Assembly (NCBI GenBank): GCA_030248195.1 | Contig: JASAND010028462.1 | Location: 1 to 64,000 of the forward strand | Length of the DNA stretch: 64,000 nucleotides | Reading direction: 5' to 3' | DNA from: Trissonchulus latispiculum | Taxonomy: Eukaryota > Nematoda > Enoplea > Enoplida > Ironidae | Shown: positions 46,277 to 58,429 of the stretch, piece by piece | How positions within the stretch are numbered: the first letter of the stretch is position 1 | Layout: every line of letters begins with the position of its first letter | Translations under genes and position numbers: made by a program | The notes under the pieces: generated by a model | What the model was told of the DNA's origin: nothing | Databases searched by the model: none | What the model saw: the letters and a program-made list of their open reading frames with translations, nothing else

Positions 46277-46738
46277 CATAGGTGTATATACCTGGAGAAA
46301 AAGTTGGGGGAGGGGGTAGCCGAAATTAGGGTGGGTGGAGTCAGCCGGTTTGAGGTGGGGTGGGGTCCGGAAACATCGAATTTGGGGGGGGGGGGTAAAA
46401 CATTTTTTGGTCAAAAATTTAGAGAAAATTCGCAAATTTGCTAAAACAGCGTTAGTTCCAACTAAAAATCAACAATATTTCTTCATTTTTGCTCATTTGT
46501 TCAAAAAAACTTGGATTTTTGCAAAAATTTCGAATTTTTCCAAAAAATTTTGAATATATACTAATTTTGAGGCAAAATTTTCAAAATTTTGAGGGTGGGG
46601 TCTGGCAAATTTGGGTGGGTGGGGTCTGGGATTTGGCCATTTGGGGGTGGGGTCAGTCTCCAAAATTTCGATTGTGGGTTCGGCACTTTTCCATTTGGGG
46701 GGAGGGGTCCCCCCCACCCCCCCCCAGGTACACCTATG
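46277..46738. mobile_element. CATAGGTGTAA-family element, nested copy 1
   Basis: CATAGGTGTATATACC to GGTACACCTATG, flanked by CCCCAAAC (46269-46276) and TCCCAAAC (46739-46746), a 7-of-8 target duplication. It lies inside the outer copy. Confidence 0.65.
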
Positions 46739-46887
46739 TCCCAAACCTCCCCAAAAAACATTTTCTATTTTTATACCAAAAATCGCATTTTCAGCCATTG
46801 CCGAAAAACATGAAATCATTAAGTAATAATTTTAACATTAGACAGTGTTTTTAAACTCGAAAACTTGATTGCCGACATGTTTCTGAG

Positions 46888-47433
46888 CATAGGTGTAATT
46901 GGGGGGAGGTTTGGGGGGGGGTAACCCCCCCAGCCATTTTTCCAAACCACCCCCAAAAATTTTTGGGGGGCCCCCCCCCCCCCCCCCCCCCCACCTGGGG
47001 GGGGGGGGTAGTCGCGCCGAAGGCGCGAAAAATTGGCCAAAAATCGGGTATTTTTAGGGTAAATTTTGCAAAATTTTTCAAAAATGTTCAAATTTTTCGT
47101 TTAAAGTGTTCATTAGTGCGTGAAATACACGTTTTCAGCAGTTTTATGGACTTTCTGACTCAATATTGACCTTATTTTGTAGTTAGAAACATGTTGGCAA
47201 CCAAGTTTTCGAGTTTAAAACCCCTGTCAAATGTTAAAATTAGTTAATGGTTGGATGTTTTTTCGCATTAGCAATGGCTGAAAATGCGATTTTTGGCATA
47301 AAAATAGGAAAAAATTTTTGGGGGAGGTTTGGGGGGTCTTGGGGGGGGTTTGGGGGAGGTCTAAAAAGGGGGCCCGCCCCCAAATTTTGGGGGGAGGGGG
47401 CCCCCCCCAACCCAAATCCCCGTTACACCTATG
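46888..47433. mobile_element. CATAGGTGTAA-family element, nested copy 2
   Basis: CATAGGTGTAATTGGGG to CCCCGTTACACCTATG with a perfect 8-bp duplication TTTCTGAG (46880-46887, 47434-47441). It lies inside the outer copy and includes a C run of over 20 at about 46971-46993. Confidence 0.8.
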
Positions 47434-48329
47434 TTTCTGAGTCCAGAATAAGGTCAATATTGAGTCTAGAAGTCTAAGGTATAATGCAAAAAGTAGCGGG
47501 GAAAAACCAAATGGGGGGAAAACCCAAATGGGGGAAAACCCCACCCCTCACAGGTCTCAAAAATTGTCGTAGCGCTATTCTGACACTTCCGGTGTAAAAT
47601 GCAACATTTTTTAGCTAGAATAAATCAAAAAACCCGATCTAGGTACCTTTTTGAGTTTTCATGTGCCATTGAAAATGCAGCATCAAACGGTCAGGTTTCA
47701 TAAAGTTTATATAACACATACACATAGGGCAATTTTTGAAAACTGCTAAAAACGATGTAATTTGATAAAACTTGTTAGTCTATCGTGTAGAGAATGGTTT
47801 TTTACGTTCAATTGGCTGTTAAAATCCACAATTAGACCTGTCCTACCTAGGTCCTCCAATACTGAAATGGCACTTTCAGGCGTTTTGGCCCCTAGCTAGC
47901 CAGGGAAGCAAAATTATCCAAATCTGACACCACAGGATGATGCAGCGTCCTCGATAGTACCGTGCTATAGTGTTGAATTGTTTCCATGTTTGGTTGTTAA
48001 AACATTTTTCAAAAAACATTGGGTGGGTTTTCCCCCCATGGCTATATATATTTCTCGCGATAATAAACACGTTAAGCCAAAAATTTGGACTTTTTTGAAA
48101 AAGTTTGCAAAATTTGCCCTAAAAATGGCCTATTTTTGGCAAATTTTCGCGCCGTCGGCGCGACTACCCCCCCCCCCCCCCAGTTGGAGGAGGCCGGGAG
48201 ACCCCACAAATTTCTGGGGGGTTTGGAAAAATGGCTGGGGGAGGGGGGTTACCCCCCAAACCCCCCAATTACACCTATGTCTCCGAGCCTCCCCTCTAAA
48301 AGTTTTTCCAACCCCCCCCCCCCCCCACC

Positions 48330-50408
48330 GTGGCGGATCCGGGGGGGGGGCCGGGTCCCCCCCCTTTGCGATTTGGGCCCCCTCCTTTGACATTCCGGGC
48401 CCCCCCTAGAAAATTTTTTCAGCTGTTTAGAATGCATATTACGAATGAAAATTAAGCATAATTTTAATAAATTTCACAAATTTTTAAAAAATTTCGCCTG
48501 CGGCGCACTTATATAGCAAGGTTAACAAAAAAATCACACGAAATTTTAACAAAAAAATCACCCCACCCTGACTCACAGGAAAGTCGCAGAGACCCAATTT
48601 TTTGCGTGGTGATAGCCACACATCTCGACATTACAGCCTGTGAGTTTGAGCTCCTAGGCCCTCTCCATGCGTTCATGGCAGACCTTTAAGTGAAGGTACC
48701 CAAAAGTGGCCTCAAAAACGTTCATGACCGAAGTTCGAATTTCGGCTGCTATTTACTAAGGGAAAACCCTAGACAACCCATACTGTACATATGACATGTC
48801 CTGACTGTGCGCTATCGATACATATATAGAAGTTCCCGGTCGGACCTCTGAGCCGTCCTGGGGTGGGTGATTTTTTTGTTAAAATTTTAACAAATAAAAA
48901 ATCACTTTAATATTTTGTTACTGACCTCAGAACAGCAGCTAGAGCAAAACTAACGCCTAATTCGAGCTCAGCGACCTCGAAAACCCTTATAGCCGTTGTT
49001 TTTGAGGTTGTCTGACACTTCTGGGAGTCCAACCTGATAACCAGCCTGGCCTGAACCGTCCGACGGTAAACGTGATTCCAGAAGTCAGTATTAGACTACA
49101 GTTACCCAAAAACTAATGCCAGATTTGAATTCTGCGCACTAGAAAACCCCCTAGGCAGGGGTCACGTGACCGTGGGTCATATACCACCAACATACGAAGT
49201 CCTACGTTTCTCTGTCAAAACGGCTAGAAATAAGTTATAATCACTCACAAACACGAAAAAACAACATTTTAGCCTTTAAAACGGCAGTTTATAGCCACCA
49301 GACTTCATACTAGACCCTGCAGGGGGCCATCAGTGACCACTTACACTTCGGCGGGGTCAGTTGGCAGAGTTGGAACACTAGGTTGGTGGTTTTCGGTTCT
49401 ACATACGTTATTTAATGCGCTCTATCCAAAACTGATGAGAAAACATTGCTAGCTGCTCTCTGGGATCCGATCCGCCACTGATTTTTTTTGTTAACGACTG
49501 ATTTTTTGTTTGTGAAACCGTTAACAAAAAAAATCACAAACTTTCGCCTACTGCAACTTACTGGTAGGTTGTAGAGCAGCGAAACTGGGGTGGTTTAAAG
49601 CTTAGCCCAAGACCTATCCATGGGTCCTCAAAGTAATCGATTTGGTTTAGTTTTGCGAAAGTTGCAGCCAAAAAACCAAATTTTGATTTTTTTGTTAACC
49701 TTGCTATATATACTTCTGTGCTGCTTTATTACGTACTTAGTTCTGTGACAGAACTTCTGTCTCTTACAGTGTCTTCAATTTTGTTTTCTTTCCTGTTTTG
49801 TAAGTATATAATTGTACTCAACGCCTTCAGTTTATTTTATGACTATATACCGGCTTATATATATGTATATATACGTATATATATATACGTGTACCAGTAC
49901 ATGTGTCGTATATATATACGGGCATTTACAAATTTTATTTTGCTTTCATAACGTATATATATATATATATATAATATATATATAAATGGGCAATGCAAGG
50001 TTGATAATTGGCAGCTTCTGAAAGTGTTCTAGAATATATAAATCGTGGAAGTGAAAAATTCTGAAAAGCATCCAATTCCCGTTTTGGTTTTCCACTGATC
50101 GATTATACAACTCAATAACTCATCTCATCTTAACTAATCTTTTTAAACATTTGAATTGCTGAATTTTCCACGATTTCAAAAAATTCTTCAGCCCCCCAGA
50201 CCCCCCGTGTGCTTCGTATGTCAATTCTCCATGCTTCATTCACGGAATATAGTTGTTTTCCAATTGGCAAGTGAACTAACCTTTCCATACACAATATTAA
50301 TTTTCTTGTAAAAATATTTTGTTCCTGGAAAAGGCAAATTTTTACCCCCCCCCCCCAGAAAAATTTTTCAGCGGGCCCCCCCTTTTCAAAATCCTGGATC
50401 CGCCACTG
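48330..50408. mobile_element. hAT-like element F1 (CAGTGGCGGATCC family), with insertion
   Basis: Left end CGTGGCGGATCC (one base short of the family's CAGTGG), right end GGATCCGCCACTG, with perfect 8-bp duplication CCCCCCAC (48322-48329, 50409-50416). Outside its insertion (48513-49708) it matches F2 (50519-52346) throughout. Confidence 0.8.
48513..49708. mobile_element. TIR element inserted in F1
   Basis: Ends TATAGCAAGGTTAAC and GTTAACCTTGCTATA, followed inward by AAAAAAATC and GATTTTTTT. More TTAACAAAAAAATC motifs occur inside. F2 carries the uninterrupted sequence at 50690-50715, so the site is known. The duplication is probably TA or TATA. Confidence 0.7.
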
Positions 50409-50518
50409 CCCCCCACCCCAAATCGGTCTTCGGCCGACCCCCCCAAAATTTTCAAACCCTTATATATATATAATACCTAAGTTTTTGAAAATTTTTAGGC
50501 AAAAATTCGAAATTTTTC

Positions 50519-52346
50519 CAGTGGCGGATCCAGGGGGGGGGGGGCGGGGGCCCTGGGCTCCCCCCCCTTTGCGATTTGGGCCCCCTCCTTTGACATTCCG
50601 GGCCCCCCCTAGAAAATTTTTTCAGCTGTTTATATGCATATTTTGAGTGAAAATTGAGCATATTTTCACAAATTTTTAAAAAATTTCGCCTGCGGCGCAC
50701 TTGTACATACTTCTGTGCTGCTTTATTACGTATACAGTACGTATTATGTATACCTAGTTCTGTGATATAACTTCTGTCTCTTAAAGTGTCTTCTATTTTG
50801 TTTCCTTTCCTGTTTTGTAAGTATATATATATATAATTGTACTCAACGCCTTCAGTTCATCTTATGACTATATATAACCGGCTTATATACGGGCATCTAA
50901 AAATTTTATTTTGCTTTCATAACGTATATATATAAATGGGCAATGCAAGATTGATAATTGGCAGCTTCTGAAAGTGCTCTAGAATAAATCGTGGAAGTGA
51001 AAAATTCTGAAAAGCATCCAATCCCGTTTTGGCTTTCCACTGATCGATTATATAACTCCATAACTCATCTTTTTAAACATTTGAATTGCTGAATTTTCCA
51101 CGATTTCAAAAAATTCTTCAACTTCTGGGGGGCTCTGCCCCCCCAGACCTCCCGTGTTATATATTTATAACCTGTTTTTATAACTTGTCCTTTTTATTGC
51201 CACCATTCCTTGTATATACGTACTATTTTACTGCAAGTTTTTCATTTCGTAAGTTATGTACTATATATATCTATATACGTATACATCTCCATTTTATTTA
51301 TTTAATCTTTTCAAAGGTTGCATGACGGATTTTTTTCCAATTTCAAAAAATTCTTTAACTGTAACGGATTAAGGTTGGAATGGTCAACCTTTCCGTTGCT
51401 GGTGATGTCACTAGGCTAGCTACCCGCTTGGCTTAGTATATCATCATCAAAAAGGGGCTGGGTTTACTTTGCAAGTCACGTAGCTCCCCCGACGTGTACG
51501 TTTGGGATTGGGTGGGTTTTCCCCTTGCTATACGGGGAGCTACGTGATTGGGGGCAAATTCTCACTAGGGGGCGCTCGTGGGAGGGTTCAACCCAACACT
51601 CGCTTCCCCCTTCAGTCTTAGTACTTCTTTCAACGTGTACACCCGCTCTATTCCTCTACGCTCTTTCCCCCGATTCACTGTGTACATTTTGCCCCTTCTC
51701 TCCCTTGGGACCGGTGCTGGTACGTTGGCCTTTTAGGCCCTGTAACTGTAAGTCTTTGTTATATTGTGTGATTGCTTTGTATAACTGAGGGCCCGGCCCG
51801 TAACTGTATTTTATTATCTTTATATAATATTTGTTGTTTCTTTATTAAATTGTCCTGTTCGAATCCAATACTAGTGAGAGTGAAGAGGCATCTTTTCACT
51901 TAGGGCAGGTTTCTACCCGGTTTACATCTGGCGAGGCTGTCCAGACCGTCTTCTGTAGTCGGTTCGTTGTCTATTTGTGTTCGGTCTCCGCATCCGTCAG
52001 GCTTCGGGTGTGGTAACGGTGCTCGTACGTAGAATCAGGTACTTGCCCCGCTACACAACGTCTGGGGGGCCCAGACCCCCCGTGTGCTTCTTGTGTAAAT
52101 TCTTCATGCTTTGCTCATTCACTGAATTGTTGTTTTGCTGTTGTTTTCTTATTGGTAAGTGAACTAACCTTTCCATACACAATATTAATTTTCTTGTAAA
52201 AATATTTTGTTCCTGGAAAAAAAATTTTTACCCCCCCCCCCCTGAAAATTTTGGTTACCCCCCCCCCCCCGGAAAAATTTGGTTACCCCCCCCCGGAAAA
52301 ATTTTTCAGCGGGCCCCCCCTTTTCAAAATCCTGGATCCGCCACTG
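50519..52346. mobile_element. hAT-like element F2 (CAGTGGCGGATCC family), with solo LTR inside
   Basis: CAGTGGCGGATCCAGG to CCTGGATCCGCCACTG with a perfect 8-bp duplication AATTTTTC (50511-50518, 52347-52354). It holds the LTR 51360-52055. No transposase is recognisable; C runs lie near 52230-52290. Confidence 0.85.
51360..52055 (+). mobile_element. solo LTR, copy 2
   Basis: TGTAACGGATTAAGG to CCCCGCTACA, 696 bp, flanked by TAAC (51356-51359) and CAAC (52056-52059). It interrupts F2 within a segment still contiguous in F1. It is shorter than copy 1 mainly in the middle. Confidence 0.75.
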
Positions 52347-52689
52347 AATTTTTCAGTAGTGAAAAATTGCTAAAATTCGTTTAATTATATACCCGAAAAA
52401 TCGCTAAAAACAAATAGCTGAAAATTGAGAAAATGTTTAAGTTTTTTTAACGAAAAACCAATTTTTTGCCGATCTCCCCTCAAAAAGTTTTCTTACCTCC
52501 CCTCCCGGCCGGCCGCCCGTCGTCTCCCCGATGTTCAGATTTTGCTACCTCCCCCCGATTTATGGCCAAAAATTGCAAAAGATTTTGAGTTTTTGGGCAC
52601 TTTTAGCCGACACCCCCAACCAATCCTTCGGAGACCCCCTCCTGATTTTTTGCCCAGCCAGCCACACTACATGAATACCACACCACACC

Positions 52690-53189
52690 ACATTAGAAAA
52701 TTGGTCGTGTTTTTGCAAAAACTACATTTTTTATGATAGCAGCCTACAGGATAGCAGTTGGAAGACGATCATGCGTCGGATAATTTGTCCCTGTGAGACC
52801 TTCAGATCGAGGCCCCTTAGTTTGATTTTACGCTTGCGTAGTTCAAGAAATGTTGGATTATTTGATTTCTGCAAAAATGACAGGTTTTCGATGCCAAAAC
52901 AAGAAAAACGGCTATATCCCACGGTAGAGAAAAGCTAGAAACTTGCTTTAAAAAGCAAAAATGTAAAGCTTAATAAGATCTTTCAAATGAATATAGTCAT
53001 AACTGTATAGCAAATGCCAAACGTTCAGAAATTGGGAAAAACCACTCTGACCGGAAATCTCGAATTTTTGAATCGGGATTGCGCGGAGGGTGTTAGAACG
53101 TTAAAAGAACTTATTTCAGAAAGTTTCATCAAATTTCGTCTTGATTTACGCCGCCAACTAACAATATGTGCCCAAAAGGAATCACCACC
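52690..53189. mobile_element. TTAA-type element C (5'-truncated)
   Basis: Right end AAAAGGAATCACCACC followed by TTAA (53190-53193), and close similarity to the right half of element D. The left end is missing. It abuts element B, sharing the TTAA. Confidence 0.65.
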
Positions 53190-53193
53190 TTAA

Positions 53194-54536
53194 GGTGGTG
53201 GTATCCTTTCGGGTATTTTTGACTCATGCGGCTTTAATCCTTTACGTAAATGGCTAAAACTTACGAAATAACCTATTTCCGTGCTCTTTAACATTCTGGG
53301 ACCAGTCTCGTATTTTTAGGCCAAAAGATAAGAAAGTTTTGGTTTTTGGCTTTAGGCTCCCAGTAGGTAGAGAAGACACGGGATTGGTTGTGATGGCTAG
53401 AAAGAGGTCACGAAAATGAACATTTTTGCTTTTACAACCTTTGAGCTATCTCCAGTGGTTAAGTCAGTATAAGCAAAAAACTGTTTTTAGGGTCAAAAAT
53501 GGCCATTTTCGAGGAAATCAGTTTTCTGAACATTACTGCCACATGTTAAGGACAAACTTAGCATATTTATACTCAATCGATGCAGCGTCCTAATGCCCAT
53601 GTTATGAATGCCTATTAGCCGGAATTTATTGCTTTAACCTTTTATGCCCGCGACGGCCATTTGGCACAAGTGGTAATTTTTGGCATCTTATTTTTGGGAC
53701 AGGGCCCAGTTGACGGTTGGCAATCTGGGCATTTGCTCCTTTTATCTTTAACAGGTCCACCCTACTTTGGGAGAATATTACGACATCTGCTTCAAAAATC
53801 TAGTTTCTATAGCATTCCGCCGGCTATGGAAATTTTGATGATTTCAAGCCCTGTTCGAGCTCTGCATTCAAGCAAATGGCAAAGCAAATTCTCAGTAAAA
53901 AATGGCAGCCACAAATGTAAAATTGGTCATTTTGAGCCGATTTCCCTGAGAAGTCTTGGGCAGAAGAGGGTTAAGCTAGATATTTGGCCGAAAAACCATT
54001 TTGGCAAAACTGCGATTATTTTGTTTCGGACATCGATTTTTAAAAAATACTCGACGGATTCCGGAGATGTTAAGCAGAATTGAAATTCGTACTTCTGCGG
54101 TGGGTCGTTTTTCTTGGTTTGGGCTAAAACGTAATGAGTAGTAGGAAAACTCAATGCGAAGTTGCGAAATTTCGTGTTATCGTGCATTTGGCTGATTTTC
54201 TCGACCGTGAAGACCTGCTGAGCCAAATCCAAAAAAACGTCCCCTCGGCCCATATGTCCTTCATATAGCGGCAGAAAAAGAAGTTTTGGGCGATTCTTCA
54301 GTTTTGAGAAATTGATGTTCAAAAATGTTTGGTCTATATTCATCCTGTCAGATGTCAGCATGTCAGAAAATTTCTGCCAATTTTTATTAATTTTGCCAGT
54401 TTCGTAAGCCCATGCGACTGTTCATATAATAAGCTTTAAAACGGTGTATAAAGCACTTTCCAACTCCCAAAATTGCGAAAGTTATAGCTTTTCAAAAAAT
54501 CACCACAAAAGCACTGCACAAAAGGATACCAGCACC
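53194..54536. mobile_element. TTAA-type element B
   Basis: GGTGGTGGTATCCTTT at the left and AAAGGATACCAGCACC at the right, with TTAA on both sides (53190-53193, 54537-54540). The right half is the inverse of element A's left half. The 140-residue frame at 53661 shows no known domain. Confidence 0.75.
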
Positions 54537-54889
54537 TTAAATGATTTTTACGTGTATATATTTTCTGATTTTATTAGAATGCGGTATCATTACTTTTGAT
54601 TACATTACTCTAACGTTTAACATTACTCTAGCGAAAATTGCAAAACGTTTTAAATTTTCGGTGGGCTGGATCTGTGTCACAGGGAAAAATTTCTCCGGTG
54701 TAAACTTTTCTAGGAAAATTTCCCTTCGTAAAAATTTCACAAGAGGTTTTATTTCCCTCCGGAAATTTCACTTGCGGCAAATATCTTCGTGGATGTATTC
54801 AATATTCAAGGCTTGTATGAATATTGAACTAAGCTTTGCAACTTTGCTCCTTATTAAGTTATTAATTTAAATTTGATGTTACTCTGCGT

Positions 54890-54900
54890 ATCGAATTATA

Positions 54901-54934
<34 letters not shown>

Positions 54935-54952
54935 CATATATATATACATTTT
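54890..54952. repeat. (TA)n microsatellite
   Basis: Interrupted TATATACA tract. Similar tracts lie at 49855-49985 and 50820-50840. Confidence 0.85.
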
Positions 54953-55019
54953 TACGTTTTATTAGTCGTTGTTCCTTTACATTCTCTAACACTTTTCAAT
55001 TAAATGCATCTAAACTAGA

Positions 55020-55560
55020 CACGGAAATTTTTCCGCAGTCTGCGCAAAAAACACAGAACCTCGATTTTGGCAAAATTGCAATGATCTTGCTTTGAACATC
55101 GATTTCTGAAAACTTCCCAGCGGATGTGAACGATTGTTGGCAGGACGCAAATTCGTACTATTATGGAGGGATATTTTCTTGGTTTCGGCTAAAACGTTTC
55201 CAGTCTCGATAAAATTCAGTGCAAAGTTGAGAAATTTAGTGTCGCTGCGGATTTTGCGAATTCTCTAAACCAAAAGAGACACTGAGCTAAATCCAGGAAA
55301 ACGACCCTCGGCCTATAATTCGCATGCATGATAGCACAAGAAAGTTTTGGCTGATTCGCAGTTTTGAGAAATCTATGTTTGAAGATCAACGATTTATATA
55401 TATTTAACTGGTGCGTCAGAAAAGTAAAATATTGTTCTCTTAAGCATAACGAGCCGAATGTATGCATTATACGATTCTACGATTATACACTCTTTCCAAC
55501 TCCAAAATTTGAGAAAGCTGCAGCGTTCCAAAAACCACTTCACAAAAGGATACCACCACC
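55020..55560. mobile_element. TTAA-type element E (partial)
   Basis: Right end CACAAAAGGATACCACCACC followed by a degenerate TCAAAA. Interior similarity to element B (GAACATCGATTTCTGAAAAC and neighbouring sequence). Left border uncertain. Confidence 0.5.
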
Positions 55561-56595
55561 TCAAAACAGCACATTTAGAAATAAGTTTTAAGTAAAATCT
55601 GTTAACCTTTTGATTCTCTGGTAAATCCAAGATTCCGGTTGACCCCTTCCCTAATTTGTTAGGATATATAGGTGAAATTAAAACCAACCCTCATAAGAAA
55701 TAGTGCCCTGTTACAATGTGTGGTTATAATCTAAACTCGTCCTACAAGAATCTATACATCAATTATACACTCCTTAAACATCGCCAAAATGCTAGAACAA
55801 TGCTTAACTTAAGCACTAAACAGGTTATTTTCTACTGCCTCATTTTTACGCTGTTTATAATAAATTTAAGCAGGCTAATAAAACAGAGAAAACTTAACAG
55901 TCAAGCAAAAATATACAAAAATATAGGATTTTGTATAAGTTCTGGGGCAACCCGATGGAATGTGTAATGGGAAAGGTTTAATTTGAAATCAAAATTAAAG
56001 AAAATAGTCGAAAAATTGGCTCTAATTGATTTCAGACGCATTTGGCCAAATAGATGCTTTTATTCGTTAAGTTCACGGAATTATTAGCAAATAATTGTCG
56101 TTTTTAGCTGTTATTGGCCAGAGTTGCTAGGCCGATCAACGTTTCTACGTTTAACTAAAGGGGCAAGACCTTAGACTCAAGGTATGACCTTAATGGAAAC
56201 AATGTAACCGCCGCCTTCAAAATAATCCAATGAAAGATAATCTTTCCTAACTAGCAAATAGTATGCACAGTGTGGTAAAACACTTGTTGAAGAGTCAGTA
56301 CTCTTCTTATTAGACTTTAGTAGTTAATTGCCGATTAAACTGAGAAAACTCCGGCAATTTAAAGCAGGCAAACAAACTAACGGCAGTAATTGCCATGTGG
56401 AAGGAAAGACTTTAAAATTACGTCCCGCATTAATTGTCGTCCATTCTAGGTGTTTAGATAGGGTATGTAGGTACGTAGGTACGAAATATACTGATTTTAT
56501 GTGTGAAATAAGTGTGTGCACCAAATTTGGTAAAAATACAAGTTAAGCTCAAACGTTGCGCAATTTTACTCTGATTCTAAAAACGCAATTCCCAG
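55561..56595. other. no gene supported
   Basis: AT-rich. A few frames of 70-80 residues lack codon or domain support. Confidence 0.3.
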
Positions 56596-56878
56596 CTTCT
56601 AACTCCCAAAAATGAGTTTCCTGCACGCGAAAATGTTTTTATGAAAGTTATGTTAAAGTTGCACAATTCCCTCACTCAAAAGGTTAGTGCTAATTTTTGG
56701 ATTTGCGGCTTCTTTTGATTTTCCCCAGACACTCTTCTCAACTCAGGCCGCCAAGGCTACTCAGCTGAGGGACGAGTTAGTACACACCTCTTCTACATGT
56801 TTCTTTACACTATAGGTGCGCAAATGTGCGTACTTCTCCGCTATGGCCCACGTGTCGGTACTTCAGAAGTTGAAGTAG
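56596..56878 (+). CDS. candidate last exons of a small-intron gene
   Basis: Three phase-0 exons, 56596-56682, 56729-56779 and 56816-56878, separated by introns of only 46 and 36 bp (AAAAG|GTTAGT...TTCCCCAG; GAGTTA|GTACAC...CACTATAG). They read LLTPKNEFPARENVFMKV, MLKLHNSLTQK; TLFSTQAAKATQLRDEL; VRKCAYFSAMAHVSVLQKLK, then stop. The composition is protein-like (amphipathic helices), but the introns are far shorter than those of the zinc-finger gene and no upstream exon fits. It could be chance. Confidence 0.3.
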
Positions 56879-57089
56879 GGGCCCAGGGTAGTGAGACACT
56901 TCGCCACACTTTAATTGCTCTTTTGTAAATGCGAAACGGAATGCCATCCTGAAGAATCGAAGAACCGGAAGGCTATAGAATTTTGTTAATTTTGATTAAT
57001 TAGGAATAAGTAAGACAGAACCAGGAAACCCCCAATTTCTCTATTTCCTTATAGCGTATAGCGTATTCCGTATAGCAACCCCGTCTAGG

Positions 57090-57930
57090 TGTTGGAGCGA
57101 TCCTTTGGGAAAGCTGTGTCCAACATTCGGGGGCTCACCCAAAGACCGACCCTAGGTTAACTTCTGTTATTATCAACTATTTTGTTGATTCGTTGTAGTA
57201 ATGTTATAAGACCTATTGTGAAGGCGGATAAAGAGTTACAAAAATACCCATCGGTTAGTCAGTTTTGAATTAGCATTAGTGGTACTACGTTACTGAAGAT
57301 TGACTTAAGGGATATATGAGTCTAAGGTCCAAAAGTGACCAAGCCCACCAACTACCAAGCTCAAACTAATCACAACGTTTAATATTATCCTAAATTAGGA
57401 TAATATTAGTCACCAAATAACAATAACTGGCAACTCTGGTACAGTGACTTCTGTACTGTACTGTGACCATATTGGTTGAGTTAGTAAATTGTCGTATTTT
57501 AATCAATTGTCGTTATTGATACCGTCCTCTTTGTTATTGTTATTCATAATCGCTGCAATTGTATCAGTTTTAATAAATAGTTTGTGTGTCAGACTTTGAG
57601 GTTGACTTTCAAACCCAGAGGAGCGATTGTCTTAAGGAACGGCGCGATTGCCAGCCAGTCAGCTAGCTCAGGACCCAGATCAAGATCAGGAATCGTAAGT
57701 TTGCCGTGGACCTGGAAGATCAGGACTTGGAGATCAAAGAGATTCATCATCAGCCCAGCGATCAAGACAAAGCAAGTGCCGACCCCTCTTGCTGATCTGC
57801 TGAAATCCAGTGCATCAAACGAACTCACAGAGAAGACCCCGACAAAGGTTGGCCGCAGGGAATCTCCGATTTTGGAACACTACCTTTCGGAGATCCAGTG
57901 CCTAAGTCTGCTTCGATAAGTGGACGTGCT
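57090..57930 (+). mobile_element. possible LTR-retroelement fragment (leader and start of gag-like frame)
   Basis: TCCAACATTCGGGGGCTCAC at about 57118-57138 resembles an LTR end (CA) followed by a primer-binding site complementary to tRNA-Pro (GGGGGCTC). About 450 bp further, a frame to 57919 has a protein-like C-terminal part (TPLADLLKSSASNEL, ILEHYLSEIQC). No protease, RT or second LTR is seen. Weak call. Confidence 0.25.
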
Positions 57931-58429
57931 GACCTTCCGTGTAGTCAAGTCTAAAGTGGATCGAGAATCAGATCTCACTAACTTCATTACAAATGCTGGA
58001 AGTTAAATTGTGATGGGACCGACAACTAACCGCGGAAAGAGGTGAAATTGATTAAACAGTTTAGTTTTAATAAATAATAATAATGAAGCTTAATTGGCTC
58101 TGTGCATTTGTGAATATAATTATGAATTTAAGTTAACCAAAATTTTTATATTCATAGGCTGTTGAACTGCATTTATACAAAATATTCGGAAAATAATGAA
58201 TAATGGTATACTAGTCACCATTTAAAATCAAGTATTTCCCATAGTTAAAACATATAAGAAAAATCTAAAAAACTAAAGAATATTTGGCAGAAAAGGTACA
58301 ATTGTTGGTAAAACATACACTAATCAAGTTTTCAGAAAAAGTTTTACACAATAACCCAAAAATTTAAGAGTTTTACAGTTTTGATTAGTCTTCATGTTAT
58401 CTTGATTTGTCAACGTATACCAATCAAGA

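Larger units (their letters stand above)
46195..48279. mobile_element. hAT-like element, CATAGGTGTAA family, outer copy
   Basis: CATAGGTGTAACGGGG at the left, CCAATTACACCTATG at the right, and a perfect 8-bp duplication TCTCCGAG (46187-46194, 48280-48287). It contains two further copies of the family (46277-46738 and 46888-47433). Long G/C runs and GC hairpins, no coding region. Confidence 0.8.

Noticed and set aside
46133..48437. Many Gly/Pro-rich open frames on both strands
   Set aside because: Translations of G/C runs in nested hAT-like elements; no stops because GGG/CCC codons are not stops.
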